Part shown: positions 20,535 through 27,675 of the stretch, piece by piece | Numbering within the stretch: the first letter of the stretch is position 1 | Layout: the number at the start of each line of letters is the position of its first letter | Assembly (NCBI RefSeq): GCF_000376565.1 | Contig: NZ_BARG01000058.1 | Location: 44,884 to 108,883, forward strand | Source: Streptomyces hokutonensis | GTDB taxonomy: Bacteria; Actinomycetota; Actinomycetes; Streptomycetales; Streptomycetaceae | Direction of reading: 5' to 3' | Length of the DNA stretch: 64,000 bases | Program-made: the position numbers and the translations under genes | Notes under the pieces: model-generated | What the model was told of the DNA's origin: nothing | Database searches by the model: none | What the model saw: the letters and a program-made list of their open reading frames with translations, nothing else

Positions 20535-20957
20535 GTGCTGCTGACCTGGATCGCGGAGCTCGCGGACGAACCCCTCATATTGAACCCGGCCGACCGGAGT
20601 GCGGAGGTGGACGCCAACACCTGGCGCCTGGGCCCGGAGCCGGACGACGGGCGCGCCCCCTCCGTCGCCGCCGTGGTGACCGCCTTCGAGCGCACCGCCG
20701 AAGCCCTCCGGTCCCGGATCCGCGAACTGGGCTTCCCGGGAGTCGCGACGTTCTACGTGTGGCACGACACACAGTCGGGCCACCTCCGTTGCTCGACGGC
20801 GTCACTGCCGGTGACCGAATTGCCGTTCGGCGGGAGCTACCGGCCCTCGTACGACCTCGCGCCCATCGTCGAGGCCTTCCTCGCCACGGACATGCCCGAG
20901 CCGGATGGCGTGCCATTTCCCGTATGGGTCCGGGAAGTCGGAGGCGGAGCTCACTGA
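20535..20957 (+). CDS. Conserved hypothetical protein
   Basis: A 140-residue protein starting at GTG (VLLTWIAELADEPLILNPADR). No catalytic motif, signal peptide or membrane segment is visible. The middle has FYVWHDTQSGHLRCS and the C-terminal half SYDLAPIVEAFLATDM. Third-position GC is as in neighbouring genes, supporting coding. It is divergent from the TetR gene and the operator between them could affect both. Confidence 0.65.
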   Translation: MLLTWIAELADEPLILNPADRSAEVDANTWRLGPEPDDGRAPSVAAVVTAFERTAEALRSRIRELGFPGVATFYVWHDTQSGHLRCSTASLPVTELPFGGSYRPSYDLAPIVEAFLATDMPEPDGVPFPVWVREVGGGAH

Positions 20958-21036
20958 CCGACGGCGGGTGCAGGGGCCGCCGGTCTGCGGGTAAGGGGCG
21001 CCCACAATGGCGGACGCCCCTTACCTCAGCTCAAGT

Positions 21037-21465
21037 TCACGCCAGTCGTACGACGGCTCGTGACATGCCGAGCACCTTCTGGCCGGCGCTGGTCGCCACG
21101 AGGTCCACGCGGACCGTGTTGTCGTCGAGCTTGGCCGCGACCTTGGCGCTGACCTCTACGGTCGCGCCCTGGTCGTCGTTCGGGACGACGACGGGCTTGG
21201 TGAAGCGGACGCCGTACTCGACGACCGCGCCCGGGTCGCCGGCCCAGTCGGTGACCACGCGGATCGCCTCGGCCATGGTGAACATGCCGTGCGCGATGAC
21301 GTCCGGGAGCCCGACCTCCTTGGCGAACTTCTCGTTCCAGTGGATCGGGTTGAAGTCCCCGGAGGCGCCCGCGTACTGGACGAGAGCGGCGCGGGTCACG
21401 GGGAAGGTCTGGGCCGGCAGCTCGGTGCCGATCTCGATGTCGTCGTACGCGATCTTCGCCGTCAT
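21037..21465 (-). CDS. MaoC-family dehydratase (HadB-like)
   Basis: A 142-residue hot-dog-fold protein, probably one half of a (3R)-hydroxyacyl-thioester dehydratase. The hydratase motif is clear: YAGASGDFNPIHWNEKFAKE (Asp and His near residues 38 and 42), followed by IAHGMFTMAE. It is coupled to the gene at 21467 with one base between them; together they resemble the mycobacterial HadAB pair that dehydrates fatty acyl intermediates. In Streptomyces the pair lies between rpmG and murB, as in mycobacteria. Confidence 0.88.
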   Translation of the reverse strand: MTAKIAYDDIEIGTELPAQTFPVTRAALVQYAGASGDFNPIHWNEKFAKEVGLPDVIAHGMFTMAEAIRVVTDWAGDPGAVVEYGVRFTKPVVVPNDDQGATVEVSAKVAAKLDDNTVRVDLVATSAGQKVLGMSRAVVRLA

Positions 21466-21466
21466 G

Positions 21467-21919
21467 TCAGCTCTCCTCCGCCGCGCGGGCCACGAGCTTG
21501 GTCCAGGCGGTCACGACGTGTTCGCCCGCCTCGTCGTGGACCTCTCCGCGGACGTCCAGGATGTCGTTGCCCGCCATCGACTTGATCGTCTCGATCGTGG
21601 AGGTGACCGTGAGACGGTCGCCGGCGCGCACGGGGCGGACGTAGACGAACTTCTGGTCGCCGTGCACCACGCGGCTGTAGTCGAGGCCGAGTTGCGGGTC
21701 CTGGACGACCTGTCCCGCGGCCTTGAAGGTGATGGAGAAGACGAAGGTGGGCGGGGCGATCACATCGGAGTGTCCGAGCGCCTTGGCGGCCTCCGGGTCC
21801 GTGTATGCCGGGTTGGCGTCCCCCACCGCCTCCGCGAACTCACGGATCTTCTCCCGGCCCACCTCGTAGGGGTCGGTGGGCGGGTAGGTCCGCCCCACGA
21901 AGGACTGGTCGAGCGCCAT
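21467..21919 (-). CDS. MaoC-like N-terminal domain protein (UPF0336, HadA-like)
   Basis: A 150-residue hot-dog-fold protein starting MALDQSFVGRTYPPTDPYEV after an AGGAGG site (start 21919; the longer frame to 22042 is not supported). It lacks the catalytic Asp-His pair of true MaoC enzymes and corresponds to the substrate-binding partner (HadA/HadC type). It is immediately upstream of the catalytic partner gene, with rpmG upstream, an order shared with mycobacteria. A heterodimeric dehydratase is inferred. Confidence 0.85.
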   Translation of the reverse strand: MALDQSFVGRTYPPTDPYEVGREKIREFAEAVGDANPAYTDPEAAKALGHSDVIAPPTFVFSITFKAAGQVVQDPQLGLDYSRVVHGDQKFVYVRPVRAGDRLTVTSTIETIKSMAGNDILDVRGEVHDEAGEHVVTAWTKLVARAAEES

Positions 21920-21959
21920 GCCTCGGCACCTCCTGATGTGTCTGCTCTGCTGAATAACG

Positions 21960-21998
21960 ACACGAGGCCGCCCCCAACGTGCGGGGACGGCCTCGTGT
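21960..21998 (-). terminator. Terminator after rpmG
   Basis: Arms acacgaggccg (21960-21970) and cggcctcgtgt (21988-21998), with C/G tracts extending the stem, 13 bases after the rpmG stop. Confidence 0.75.
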
Positions 21999-22010
21999 AC
22001 GAGCCTGTAT

Positions 22011-22175
22011 TTATCGCGTTTCGCGGTGCGCGGTGTGCGCATTGCAACGCGGGCAGTGCTTCTTCATCTCCAGTCGGTCCGGGTTGTTACGCCGGTTCTT
22101 CTTGGTGATGTAGTTCCGCTCCTTGCACTCCACGCAGGCCAGCGTGATCTTCGGGCGGACGTCGGTGGCAGCCAC
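22011..22175 (-). CDS. rpmG: 50S ribosomal protein L33
   Basis: A 54-residue ribosomal protein translated from a GTG at 22175 (VAATDVRPKITLACVECKER) after a GGAGCACTCCT-type leader. It keeps the zinc-ribbon cysteines C14/C17 (CVEC) and C41/C44 (CPRC), so it is the zinc-binding (C+) form expressed under zinc sufficiency. NYITKKNRRNNPDRLEMKK is typical. It is flanked by tRNA-Met and tRNA-Thr upstream. Confidence 0.96.
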   Translation of the reverse strand: MAATDVRPKITLACVECKERNYITKKNRRNNPDRLEMKKHCPRCNAHTAHRETR

Positions 22176-22263
22176 AGGAGTGCTCCTTGACGAACGGATG
22201 GGACTATGAACGCATAACAGAGTAGCCGATCGAAGGACCGACCCCGCAATCGGCTACTGTCAG

Positions 22264-22336
22264 TAGCGGTGACCGGACTTGAACCGGTGACACAGCGATT
22301 ATGAGCCGCTTGCTCTACCGACTGAGCTACACCGCT
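22264..22336 (-). tRNA. tRNA-Met (CAT, elongator)
   Basis: 73-nt minus-strand cloverleaf: AGCGGTG/CACCGCT acceptor with discriminator A, AGCTCAGTCGGTAGAGC D-arm, anticodon loop CTCATAA and TTCAAGT T-loop. A paired first base and the lack of the initiator GGG/CCC anticodon stem mark it as an elongator. CCA not encoded. Confidence 0.95.
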
Positions 22337-22382
22337 GTGATGGGATCGGTTCCCACCTTGCGGCAGGAACCTCTCACACCAG

Positions 22383-22455
22383 AGCCCCAATGCGGAATCG
22401 AACCGCAGACCTTCTCCTTACCATGGAGACGCTCTACCGACTGAGCTATTGGGGC
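22383..22455 (-). tRNA. tRNA-Thr (GGT)
   Basis: 73-nt minus-strand cloverleaf: GCCCCAA/TTGGGGC acceptor with discriminator T, AGCTCAGTCGGTAGAGC D-arm, anticodon loop ATGGTAA (GGT) and TTCGATT T-loop. It lies 46 bp upstream of tRNA-Met. The 267 bp to the next gene (22456-22722) hold no gene I can support. Confidence 0.95.
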
Positions 22456-22722
22456 GAGCGATGAAGACATTACACGCTCCGCCGCCGTTCACCCAAATCC
22501 GTTTCGTGGCACCGCTCCAGCCCCTTCCGCGGCCCTCCCGAAGGCCTCTCGGGCCCCTCCAGCACGGCGGACCACACCGGTACGACTATTGCGCTCCTCC
22601 GCCCCGCGAGCGGATCACCGCCCTAGGCTCGACTCACTCTGCGTGATCTTGCGCCCCTTTGCGCAGCCCCCCGCCTTGAGCCCCGAAGCCGAGCCCGCGA
22701 AGCCCTGAGCCCCTGGAGCGCG

Positions 22723-24000
22723 ATGCCCGACAGCCAGCCCCAGCCGTCCCATTCGTCGTCGGGTCCGTCGGGTTCCTCCGGCTCGTCGGGACCGGTCGAC
22801 CCGGCCGCGCTCCTGCTGAGCGGGGCCCGGCTGACCGACGGCAGGACCGTGGACGTACGGCTGGGCGGCGGGCGCATCGAGGCGGTCGGCACGGCGGGCA
22901 GCCTGGCGACGGAGGCCACGCGCGCGTGCGGCGCGCGCGTGGACCTCAGCGGCTACCTCCTCCTCCCGGCCCCGGCCGAGCCGCACGCGCACAGCGACAC
23001 CGCGCTGTCGGCCGAGAACGGCGGACCCGTCTCCTACGACCCCCAGGACGTCCAGCGCCGGGCCACGGAGGCCGCGTTGCTGCAGCTCGGCCACGGGGCG
23101 ACGGCGCAGCGTGCACACGTGCGCGTGGGGGACGTCCAGGGGCTGGGCGCGCTGGCGGCCGTACTGCAGGCACGGCGGGCCCTGCGCGGGCTGGCGGAGT
23201 TGACGGCGGTGGCGATGCCCCGGCTGCTGACCGGGGTGGCGGGGGCGGACGGGCTCGCGATGCTGCGGGACGCGCTGAAAATGGGTGCCTCCGTAGTGGG
23301 CGGTTGTCCAGATCTGGACCCCGATCCGACGGGTTATGTGGAGGCGCTCCTTGAGGTCGCGTCCGAGCACGGCTGTCCGGTCGACCTGCACACGGACGCC
23401 GCCGACCCGACCCGCCTGGCCCGGCTGGCGGCCGTCGCGGGCGGGATGCGGCCCGGGGTGACGCTCGGCCCGTGCGGCGGCCTGGGGCGGCTGCCCGCGG
23501 ACACGGTCACCCGGATCGCGGACCAACTGGCCGCCGCGGGCGTGACGGTGGTGTGCCTGCCGCAGGGCGGCTGCGGCGGCGTCGACCGGCGGGGCACGGC
23601 TCCCGTACGACTGCTGCGCACGGCCGGCGTCCAGGTGGCCGCGGGCAGCGGCGCCCTGCGCGACGTGTCCAACCCGGTGGGCCGCGGTGACCCCTTGGAG
23701 GCGGCGTACCTGCTGGCCTCGCGGCACGGGATGCGGCCCGAGGACGCCTACGACACGGTGAGTTCGTCGGCACGGGCCGCGCTCGGTCTGCCCGAGGTGC
23801 GGGTCGAGGCGGGTTTTCCGGCCGAACTGCTCGCGGTGCGCGGCGACCGGCTCGCGGGCGCGCTCTCGCTGGCGTACAGCCGGATCGTGGTGCACCGGGG
23901 GCGCGTGGTTGCACGGACGAGCGCGGTGCGGGAGTACTGCAACACGGCGGCGGGCGCGGAGTTGGGGCTGCCGCGGCAGGGGCGGGGCGAGGTGTCGTGA
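22723..24000 (+). CDS. Amidohydrolase-family protein (cytosine deaminase-like)
   Basis: A 425-residue amidohydrolase-superfamily protein. After a low-complexity Ser/Gly/Pro start, ALLLSGARLTDGRTVDV is the usual first beta-sandwich strand. The metal-binding HxH region reads EPHAHSDTAL (residues 87-96), VDLHTDA near 224 supplies another metal histidine, and SGALRDVSNPVGRGD near 310 holds the deaminase aspartate. The C-terminal sandwich (GFPAELLAVRGDRLAG) is intact. Cytosine deaminase or another cyclic-amide hydrolase is likely, but the substrate is undecided. Confidence 0.82.
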   Translation: MPDSQPQPSHSSSGPSGSSGSSGPVDPAALLLSGARLTDGRTVDVRLGGGRIEAVGTAGSLATEATRACGARVDLSGYLLLPAPAEPHAHSDTALSAENGGPVSYDPQDVQRRATEAALLQLGHGATAQRAHVRVGDVQGLGALAAVLQARRALRGLAELTAVAMPRLLTGVAGADGLAMLRDALKMGASVVGGCPDLDPDPTGYVEALLEVASEHGCPVDLHTDAADPTRLARLAAVAGGMRPGVTLGPCGGLGRLPADTVTRIADQLAAAGVTVVCLPQGGCGGVDRRGTAPVRLLRTAGVQVAAGSGALRDVSNPVGRGDPLEAAYLLASRHGMRPEDAYDTVSSSARAALGLPEVRVEAGFPAELLAVRGDRLAGALSLAYSRIVVHRGRVVARTSAVREYCNTAAGAELGLPRQGRGEVS

Positions 24001-24010
24001 GCCGGGTCTG

Positions 24011-24231
24011 AGGCGGGGCGCGGCGCCTGAGCTGCTCGACGTGAGCCGAGTCGCGGGCGGGCGAGGTGTCTGAGCTGCTCGACCTGACCCGAGGCGGCCG
24101 CAGGGCGCGGTCTGTGAGCCGCTCGAGTGACCCAAGACAGAGGCGGGGCACGGTCCGTGAGCCGCTCGACGGGACCGGAAGCGGGGGTTGGGCGCGGTGC
24201 GTGAGCCGCTTGGTGCGACCCGCTGCCGCTC
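24011..24231. repeat. Degenerate minisatellite, 43-44 bp period, about five units
   Basis: The 367-bp spacer after the amidohydrolase contains the anchor tgagc(t/c)gct(c/t)ga at 24028, 24071, 24115, 24158 and 24202, spacing 43, 44, 43 and 44. Around it are shared blocks such as ggg(c)gcggt upstream and acccgagg downstream. A period not divisible evenly by three, degeneracy and lack of a stable frame argue against coding. Confidence 0.75.
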
Positions 24232-24367
24232 GGGGCGTACGCCTGGGGCGCGAAGACCCGGGTGCATCCCTGCTCGCGCGCCCGGCGCGTGCGGCACGGA
24301 GGTGTGCTGCTGGGACGCGGCTGAAGTCATGCGGCGCGTGCGGCCGTCCGGGCGTACGGTCGAAGGC

Positions 24368-25024
24368 ATGCGCATTGTCATCGCTGGAGGTCATGGTCAG
24401 ATCGCGCTGCGGCTGGAGCGCCTGCTCGCCGCGCGTGGTGAAGAGGTCGCGGGCATCATCCGCAACGCCGGACAGAGCGACGATCTACGGGCGGCCGGCG
24501 CCGAACCGCTCGTGCTCGACCTGGAGTCGGCCTCGGTCGAGGAGGTAGCGGCGCTGCTGCGGGGCGCGGACGCGGCGGTCTTCGCGGCGGGCGCGGGCCC
24601 CGGCAGTGGTACGGCCCGGAAGGACACGGTGGACCGGGGTTCGGCGGTGCTGTTCGCCGACGCGGCGGTCCTGGCGGGCGTACGACGACATGTCGTCGTG
24701 TCCTCGATGGGCGCGGATCCCGCGCACTCCGGGGACGGCGTGTTCGACGTGTATCTGCGGGCCAAGGGCGAGGCCGACGCGTATGTACGCGGACTGGACG
24801 CCCTGGACTGGACGATTCTGCGCCCCGGTTCACTCACGAACGACGCCGGCAGGGGCCTGGTCCGCCTGGAGGCCCACACGGGGCTCGGTTCGATCCCGCG
24901 CGACGATGTGGCCGCCGTACTCGCGGAGTTGGTGGAGACGCCGGCGACGGCGGGCCTGACGCTTGAGCTGATCGGTGGATCGGCGCCGGTGTCGGTGGCG
25001 GTGAAGTCGGTGGCGGGGAACTGA
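24368..25024 (+). CDS. NAD(P)-binding SDR-like protein
   Basis: A 218-residue atypical SDR starting MRIVIAGGHGQIALRLERLL (start 24368), whose GGHGQIA is the Rossmann nucleotide loop. VVSSMGADP and LDWTILRPGSLTND follow as in the SDR_a5/NAD(P)H-binding family; Bacillus YhfK-type proteins look similar. No YxxxK pair is obvious. It stands alone after a repeat-filled spacer. The reaction is unknown. Confidence 0.85.
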   Translation: MRIVIAGGHGQIALRLERLLAARGEEVAGIIRNAGQSDDLRAAGAEPLVLDLESASVEEVAALLRGADAAVFAAGAGPGSGTARKDTVDRGSAVLFADAAVLAGVRRHVVVSSMGADPAHSGDGVFDVYLRAKGEADAYVRGLDALDWTILRPGSLTNDAGRGLVRLEAHTGLGSIPRDDVAAVLAELVETPATAGLTLELIGGSAPVSVAVKSVAGN

Positions 25025-25052
25025 GCTTGTCCGCCGGACGTTCTCCCACTGC

Positions 25053-25265
25053 CTAGAACAGCGGCATCTGGCCCGGGAAGTCCGGCACCGTGTAACCGTC
25101 CAACGCGGGCTGGGCCGCCCCGAGTTCCGCCTGTCGGCGCGAGCCGGGGCACGACACGAGCTCGCCGCTCTCGCGTGCGCCGGGCGGGTCGTGACGCGCG
25201 AACCGTCCGGCGACGACGGCGATCTCGCGACGGCACTCGGGGCAACTCCTGCGGCGTGACGACAT
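25053..25265 (-). CDS. Small zinc-ribbon-like hypothetical protein
   Basis: A 70-residue protein beginning MSSRRRSCPECRREIAVVAG. CPEC at residues 8-11 and a later VSCPGSR give a possible, incomplete zinc-binding site; the C-terminus is DFPGQMPLF. Length and the cysteine pair resemble small conserved Streptomyces proteins. It converges with the SDR-like gene, 28 bp between stops. Function unknown. Confidence 0.65.
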   Translation of the reverse strand: MSSRRRSCPECRREIAVVAGRFARHDPPGARESGELVSCPGSRRQAELGAAQPALDGYTVPDFPGQMPLF

Positions 25266-25312
25266 GGGATCAGTCTGCCCCGCCGCAGGCTCCGTCGGCC
25301 GTCGAGGCTCGC

Positions 25313-26125
25313 TCAGCTGTGGGAGACGGTGAGTCCGTAGAAGGCGACCCGGGCGCCCTTGGTGGTGCTGTCGGAGGACGACTGGTTGTACGAACCGGCC
25401 TTGAAGTACTGCTTGTAGGCGTTGAAGGACGACGGGATGGCGTAGTGCGTGGTGCTCCCGTTGACCGTCAGATTGATGGTGTTGCCGCCCGAGACGCCGA
25501 TCGTGTAGTTCCAGGTCTTGCCGACCGCCACGTTGCCGACGGTGTGCAGCGTCTGGCCGCCGTCGGGCGAGTTCTCCGTGCCGAGGACGATGTCGCCGCT
25601 CGACCGGTAGTAGAGCTCCAGCAGCGGCTTGGTGGACGTGCCGCCCGTGCCGAGGTGGATCTGCCCCACGCAGACGTTCGACGTGACGGAGACGACCCGT
25701 AGCGTCGCCTTCATCGTGTGCGTGCCGCTGAGCGACCAGTTGGCGGCGCTGCCGCTGCGGTTCATCTCCCGCAGTTCGGAGCGGGCGTAGTTGGAGTTGG
25801 GCGTGGTGACGCCCTTCTCCGGCGCCCAGAAGGTCATCGCGCCGTCACGGGTGTCCGTGTAGAAGTACGAGTCCTGGAAGCCGTTGGCCCCTTGGAGCCG
25901 GGCCGACGAGATGGTCGTGGGCGAGCCCGGGGAACCCACCGGCTCCTGGAGCTGCCACACCCCCAGGTCGAAGTTCCCGCCGGGCGCGACGGTCGGGTCG
26001 GCGAGGGGTGCGGCGACGGCACCGGTGACGTTGGTACTGCCCGAAGCGGCCGGAGCGGTGAGGGCCAGTCCACCGGTCACTGCGGTGACGGTGGCCAGGG
26101 AGGTGAGCAGCGTACGCATGCGCAT
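25313..26125 (-). CDS. Secreted alginate lyase, polysaccharide lyase family 7
   Basis: A 270-residue secreted enzyme predicted to cleave alginate by beta-elimination. A signal peptide (MRMRTLLTSLATVTAVTGGL, then ALTAPAASG) leads to a single PL7 domain with its three family motifs: RSELREM, QIH and YFKAGSYNQ. Catalytic Gln, His and Tyr are therefore present. The isoleucine in QIH is usually linked with activity on polyguluronate or mixed blocks, whereas QVH prefers polymannuronate; that is family knowledge, not proof. GTTCA/TGAAC dyads upstream suggest a sugar-responsive repressor. Confidence 0.92.
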   Translation of the reverse strand: MRMRTLLTSLATVTAVTGGLALTAPAASGSTNVTGAVAAPLADPTVAPGGNFDLGVWQLQEPVGSPGSPTTISSARLQGANGFQDSYFYTDTRDGAMTFWAPEKGVTTPNSNYARSELREMNRSGSAANWSLSGTHTMKATLRVVSVTSNVCVGQIHLGTGGTSTKPLLELYYRSSGDIVLGTENSPDGGQTLHTVGNVAVGKTWNYTIGVSGGNTINLTVNGSTTHYAIPSSFNAYKQYFKAGSYNQSSSDSTTKGARVAFYGLTVSHS

Positions 26126-26171
26126 GGGGGGTGCCTTCCTGTCTGCTCGATGGACTCGGTTGGCGATGCAC

Positions 26172-26206
26172 GTTCACATAGATGAACTTTGTGTTTCAAC
26201 ATGAAC
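26172..26206. promoter_or_regulatory. Operator-like dyads upstream of the alginate lyase
   Basis: gttcacatagatgaac (26172-26187) and gtttcaacatgaac (26193-26206) are both GTTCA...TGAAC dyads, 47-81 bp before the lyase start. They look like sites for a GntR- or LacI-type regulator; none is encoded nearby. Confidence 0.5.
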
Positions 26207-26237
26207 GCGATGCCGCGACAGTAGGGCTGTGGCACGG

Positions 26238-26754
26238 TCACGTCAAGACTTTGGTCCATACCAGAACGACGGGGGCTCCGAGGGGAGGCCGACGTCGTCT
26301 GCCCCATGGTGTTTCCGTCGGCGATGATGTCCCGCAAGTCGCCGGAAGTACTGCTCGGTCGAGCCCAGTAGCAGTTGGTGACGAGCCCGCCCTGCGGGCC
26401 GTCCGTACGGTACGTGCCAGGTTTGATGTCCTTGCCGACCACGTACGTACCGTCCCCCGGAACCTCGCCGGAACGCGCCTTCTGGGCAGTGCGGGAGCTG
26501 TCGGTCGACGAGGTTTCTGTCGCGGCGGAGGTCGCCGTGACGGTGACCTTCGGCGTCGCCGGAGCGTCCGTCGAGCCGCCGGCGCCCGCATGGCCGGCGA
26601 CGGCTCCGATCGCGAAGCCGATCACGATGGCCGCGATGTGCGTCAGGACGCCTCTGCTCAACCTCCCCCACCGAGGTCGAGGAGAGGCGCTGTTCTGCCG
26701 CCCGTCCTGCCGCAGCGGTCCTTCCGGGGGCCCTGATGGAGCACCGGCCGTCAT
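26238..26754 (-). pseudogene. Membrane-anchored protein with DIKPGTYRT domain, C-terminal frameshift
   Basis: The frame from 26754 encodes a basic N-terminus, one transmembrane helix (IAAIVIGFAIGAVAGHAG), a Thr/Ser linker and the conserved actinobacterial extracellular repeat GTYVVGKDIKPGTYRT...NCYWARPSSTSGDL...IIADGN. After GNTMGQTT the frame leaves the family; the expected ending appears in another frame as VVLVWTKVLT with a stop at 26238. One or two bases appear to be lost between about 26270 and 26310. In the present frame translation would run on to 26077, overlapping the lyase gene. It may be a sequencing error, so it is marked broken with caution. Confidence 0.6.
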
Positions 26755-26979
26755 GCCCTCGGCGTGCGCCTGCCCAACGCCTTCCGCATCTCGTCCGGAT
26801 GAGCCTCGGACGCACCGCCGCGCAGATGACGAACAGAGCTGGTCCTCGCAACAGGTCGGCCCCTCGACCTGGGCTGCGTACGATCCGGAAGACCTGATCA
26901 GCCAGGGGTCCGTGCGTCACAGAGTGAGACCGGTCACCTGGTTTCGACCCCTTGCGAAAAGATCGCCCCGGACAGGAAA

Positions 26980-27021
26980 AGACCCCCTCCGATCTGCGTT
27001 CCCGCAGATCGGAGGGGGTCT
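26980..27021 (-). terminator. Original terminator of tRNA-Tyr
   Basis: Arms of 19 bp (26980-26998; 27003-27021) with loop ttcc lie next to the displaced tRNA 3' end. This was presumably the tRNA-Tyr terminator before the island inserted; the island supplies its own at 34283-34329. Confidence 0.8.
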
Positions 27022-27028
27022 ACCTACA

Positions 27029-27082
27029 TGTGGCGGCGCCAGGGTTCGAACCTGGGTAGGCTGAGCCGGCAGATTTACAGTC
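27029..27082. repeat. attL: displaced 3' half of tRNA-Tyr
   Basis: Identical over 54 bp to 34336-34389. It holds the T-arm, variable arm and part of the anticodon arm, but no D-arm or 5' acceptor strand, so it is not a functional tRNA. Confidence 0.93.
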
Positions 27083-27155
27083 CCCTCAAGAGCGCTCCCC
27101 CTGAACCAGTCTGACCTGCACAGATGACTGAGCCAAGACGGAACTCGACCCGAGA

Positions 27156-27174
27156 CGTCCACGCCTCGTCCACA
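27156..27174. repeat. Island-end direct repeat, left copy
   Basis: cgtccacgcctcgtccaca is repeated exactly at 34197-34215, that is 74 bp inside attL and 121 bp inside attR. Candidate arm-type integrase or excisionase sites. Confidence 0.6.
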
Positions 27175-27276
27175 TGCCACCTGCTAGGGCCTTCGGCGCC
27201 GGCTCGGGACGGCGATGTATAGCTGTCGGAAACCATGCAGAACAGCATGGAACGCAGCCGCGATCTCGCGCGCCCT

Positions 27277-27582
27277 CTACTCGCTCTCGATCGCCCACAT
27301 GGAGATGTATTCAGGCGCAATGTTGGCCTGCGTCACCGTGTCCGCGAGTACCAGCGCTTCAGCCGCGGACTGCAGGACCGTCGCTGCCTCGTCCGGGATG
27401 GCTGGCCCGCCGCAGGACATGGCGTCAAGCTCTACCTTCCACCGCCGGCCCTGACGAGCGATGCACACGAAGATCGCATCGTTGGTCTTGGCTCTTTTGT
27501 AGGCAGCGCGGTGAGCTTCCGGTTCGGTGCAGTCGGGGATGAGTGCAGCCGAGAGAGGCATTCCGGGCGTCGACATGCTCAC
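27277..27582 (-). CDS. Small hypothetical protein of the island
   Basis: Reads 101 residues from GTG at 27582, or 94 from the ATG at 27561. It is a soluble acidic protein with a central strand-rich stretch (DAIFVCIARQGRRWKVELDA) and a helical Ala-rich C-terminal half. No known motif. It follows the DHH gene by 93 bp in the same direction and could be the third gene of that operon. Confidence 0.55.
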   Translation of the reverse strand: MSMSTPGMPLSAALIPDCTEPEAHRAAYKRAKTNDAIFVCIARQGRRWKVELDAMSCGGPAIPDEAATVLQSAAEALVLADTVTQANIAPEYISMWAIESE

Positions 27583-27675
27583 ATCATCTCAGCCGTTCGC
27601 GCTGAGATCAGCGCACGTCACCTCAGCTCTCCGGGCGCAGGCATAACCCGTACAGATCATCTGCGGGGCCCGAGG

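Noticed and set aside
27029..27110. Second tRNA-Tyr gene
   Set aside because: Only the 3' half is present; the sequence after 27082 cannot form the anticodon 5' strand, D-arm or acceptor. It is the attL copy.
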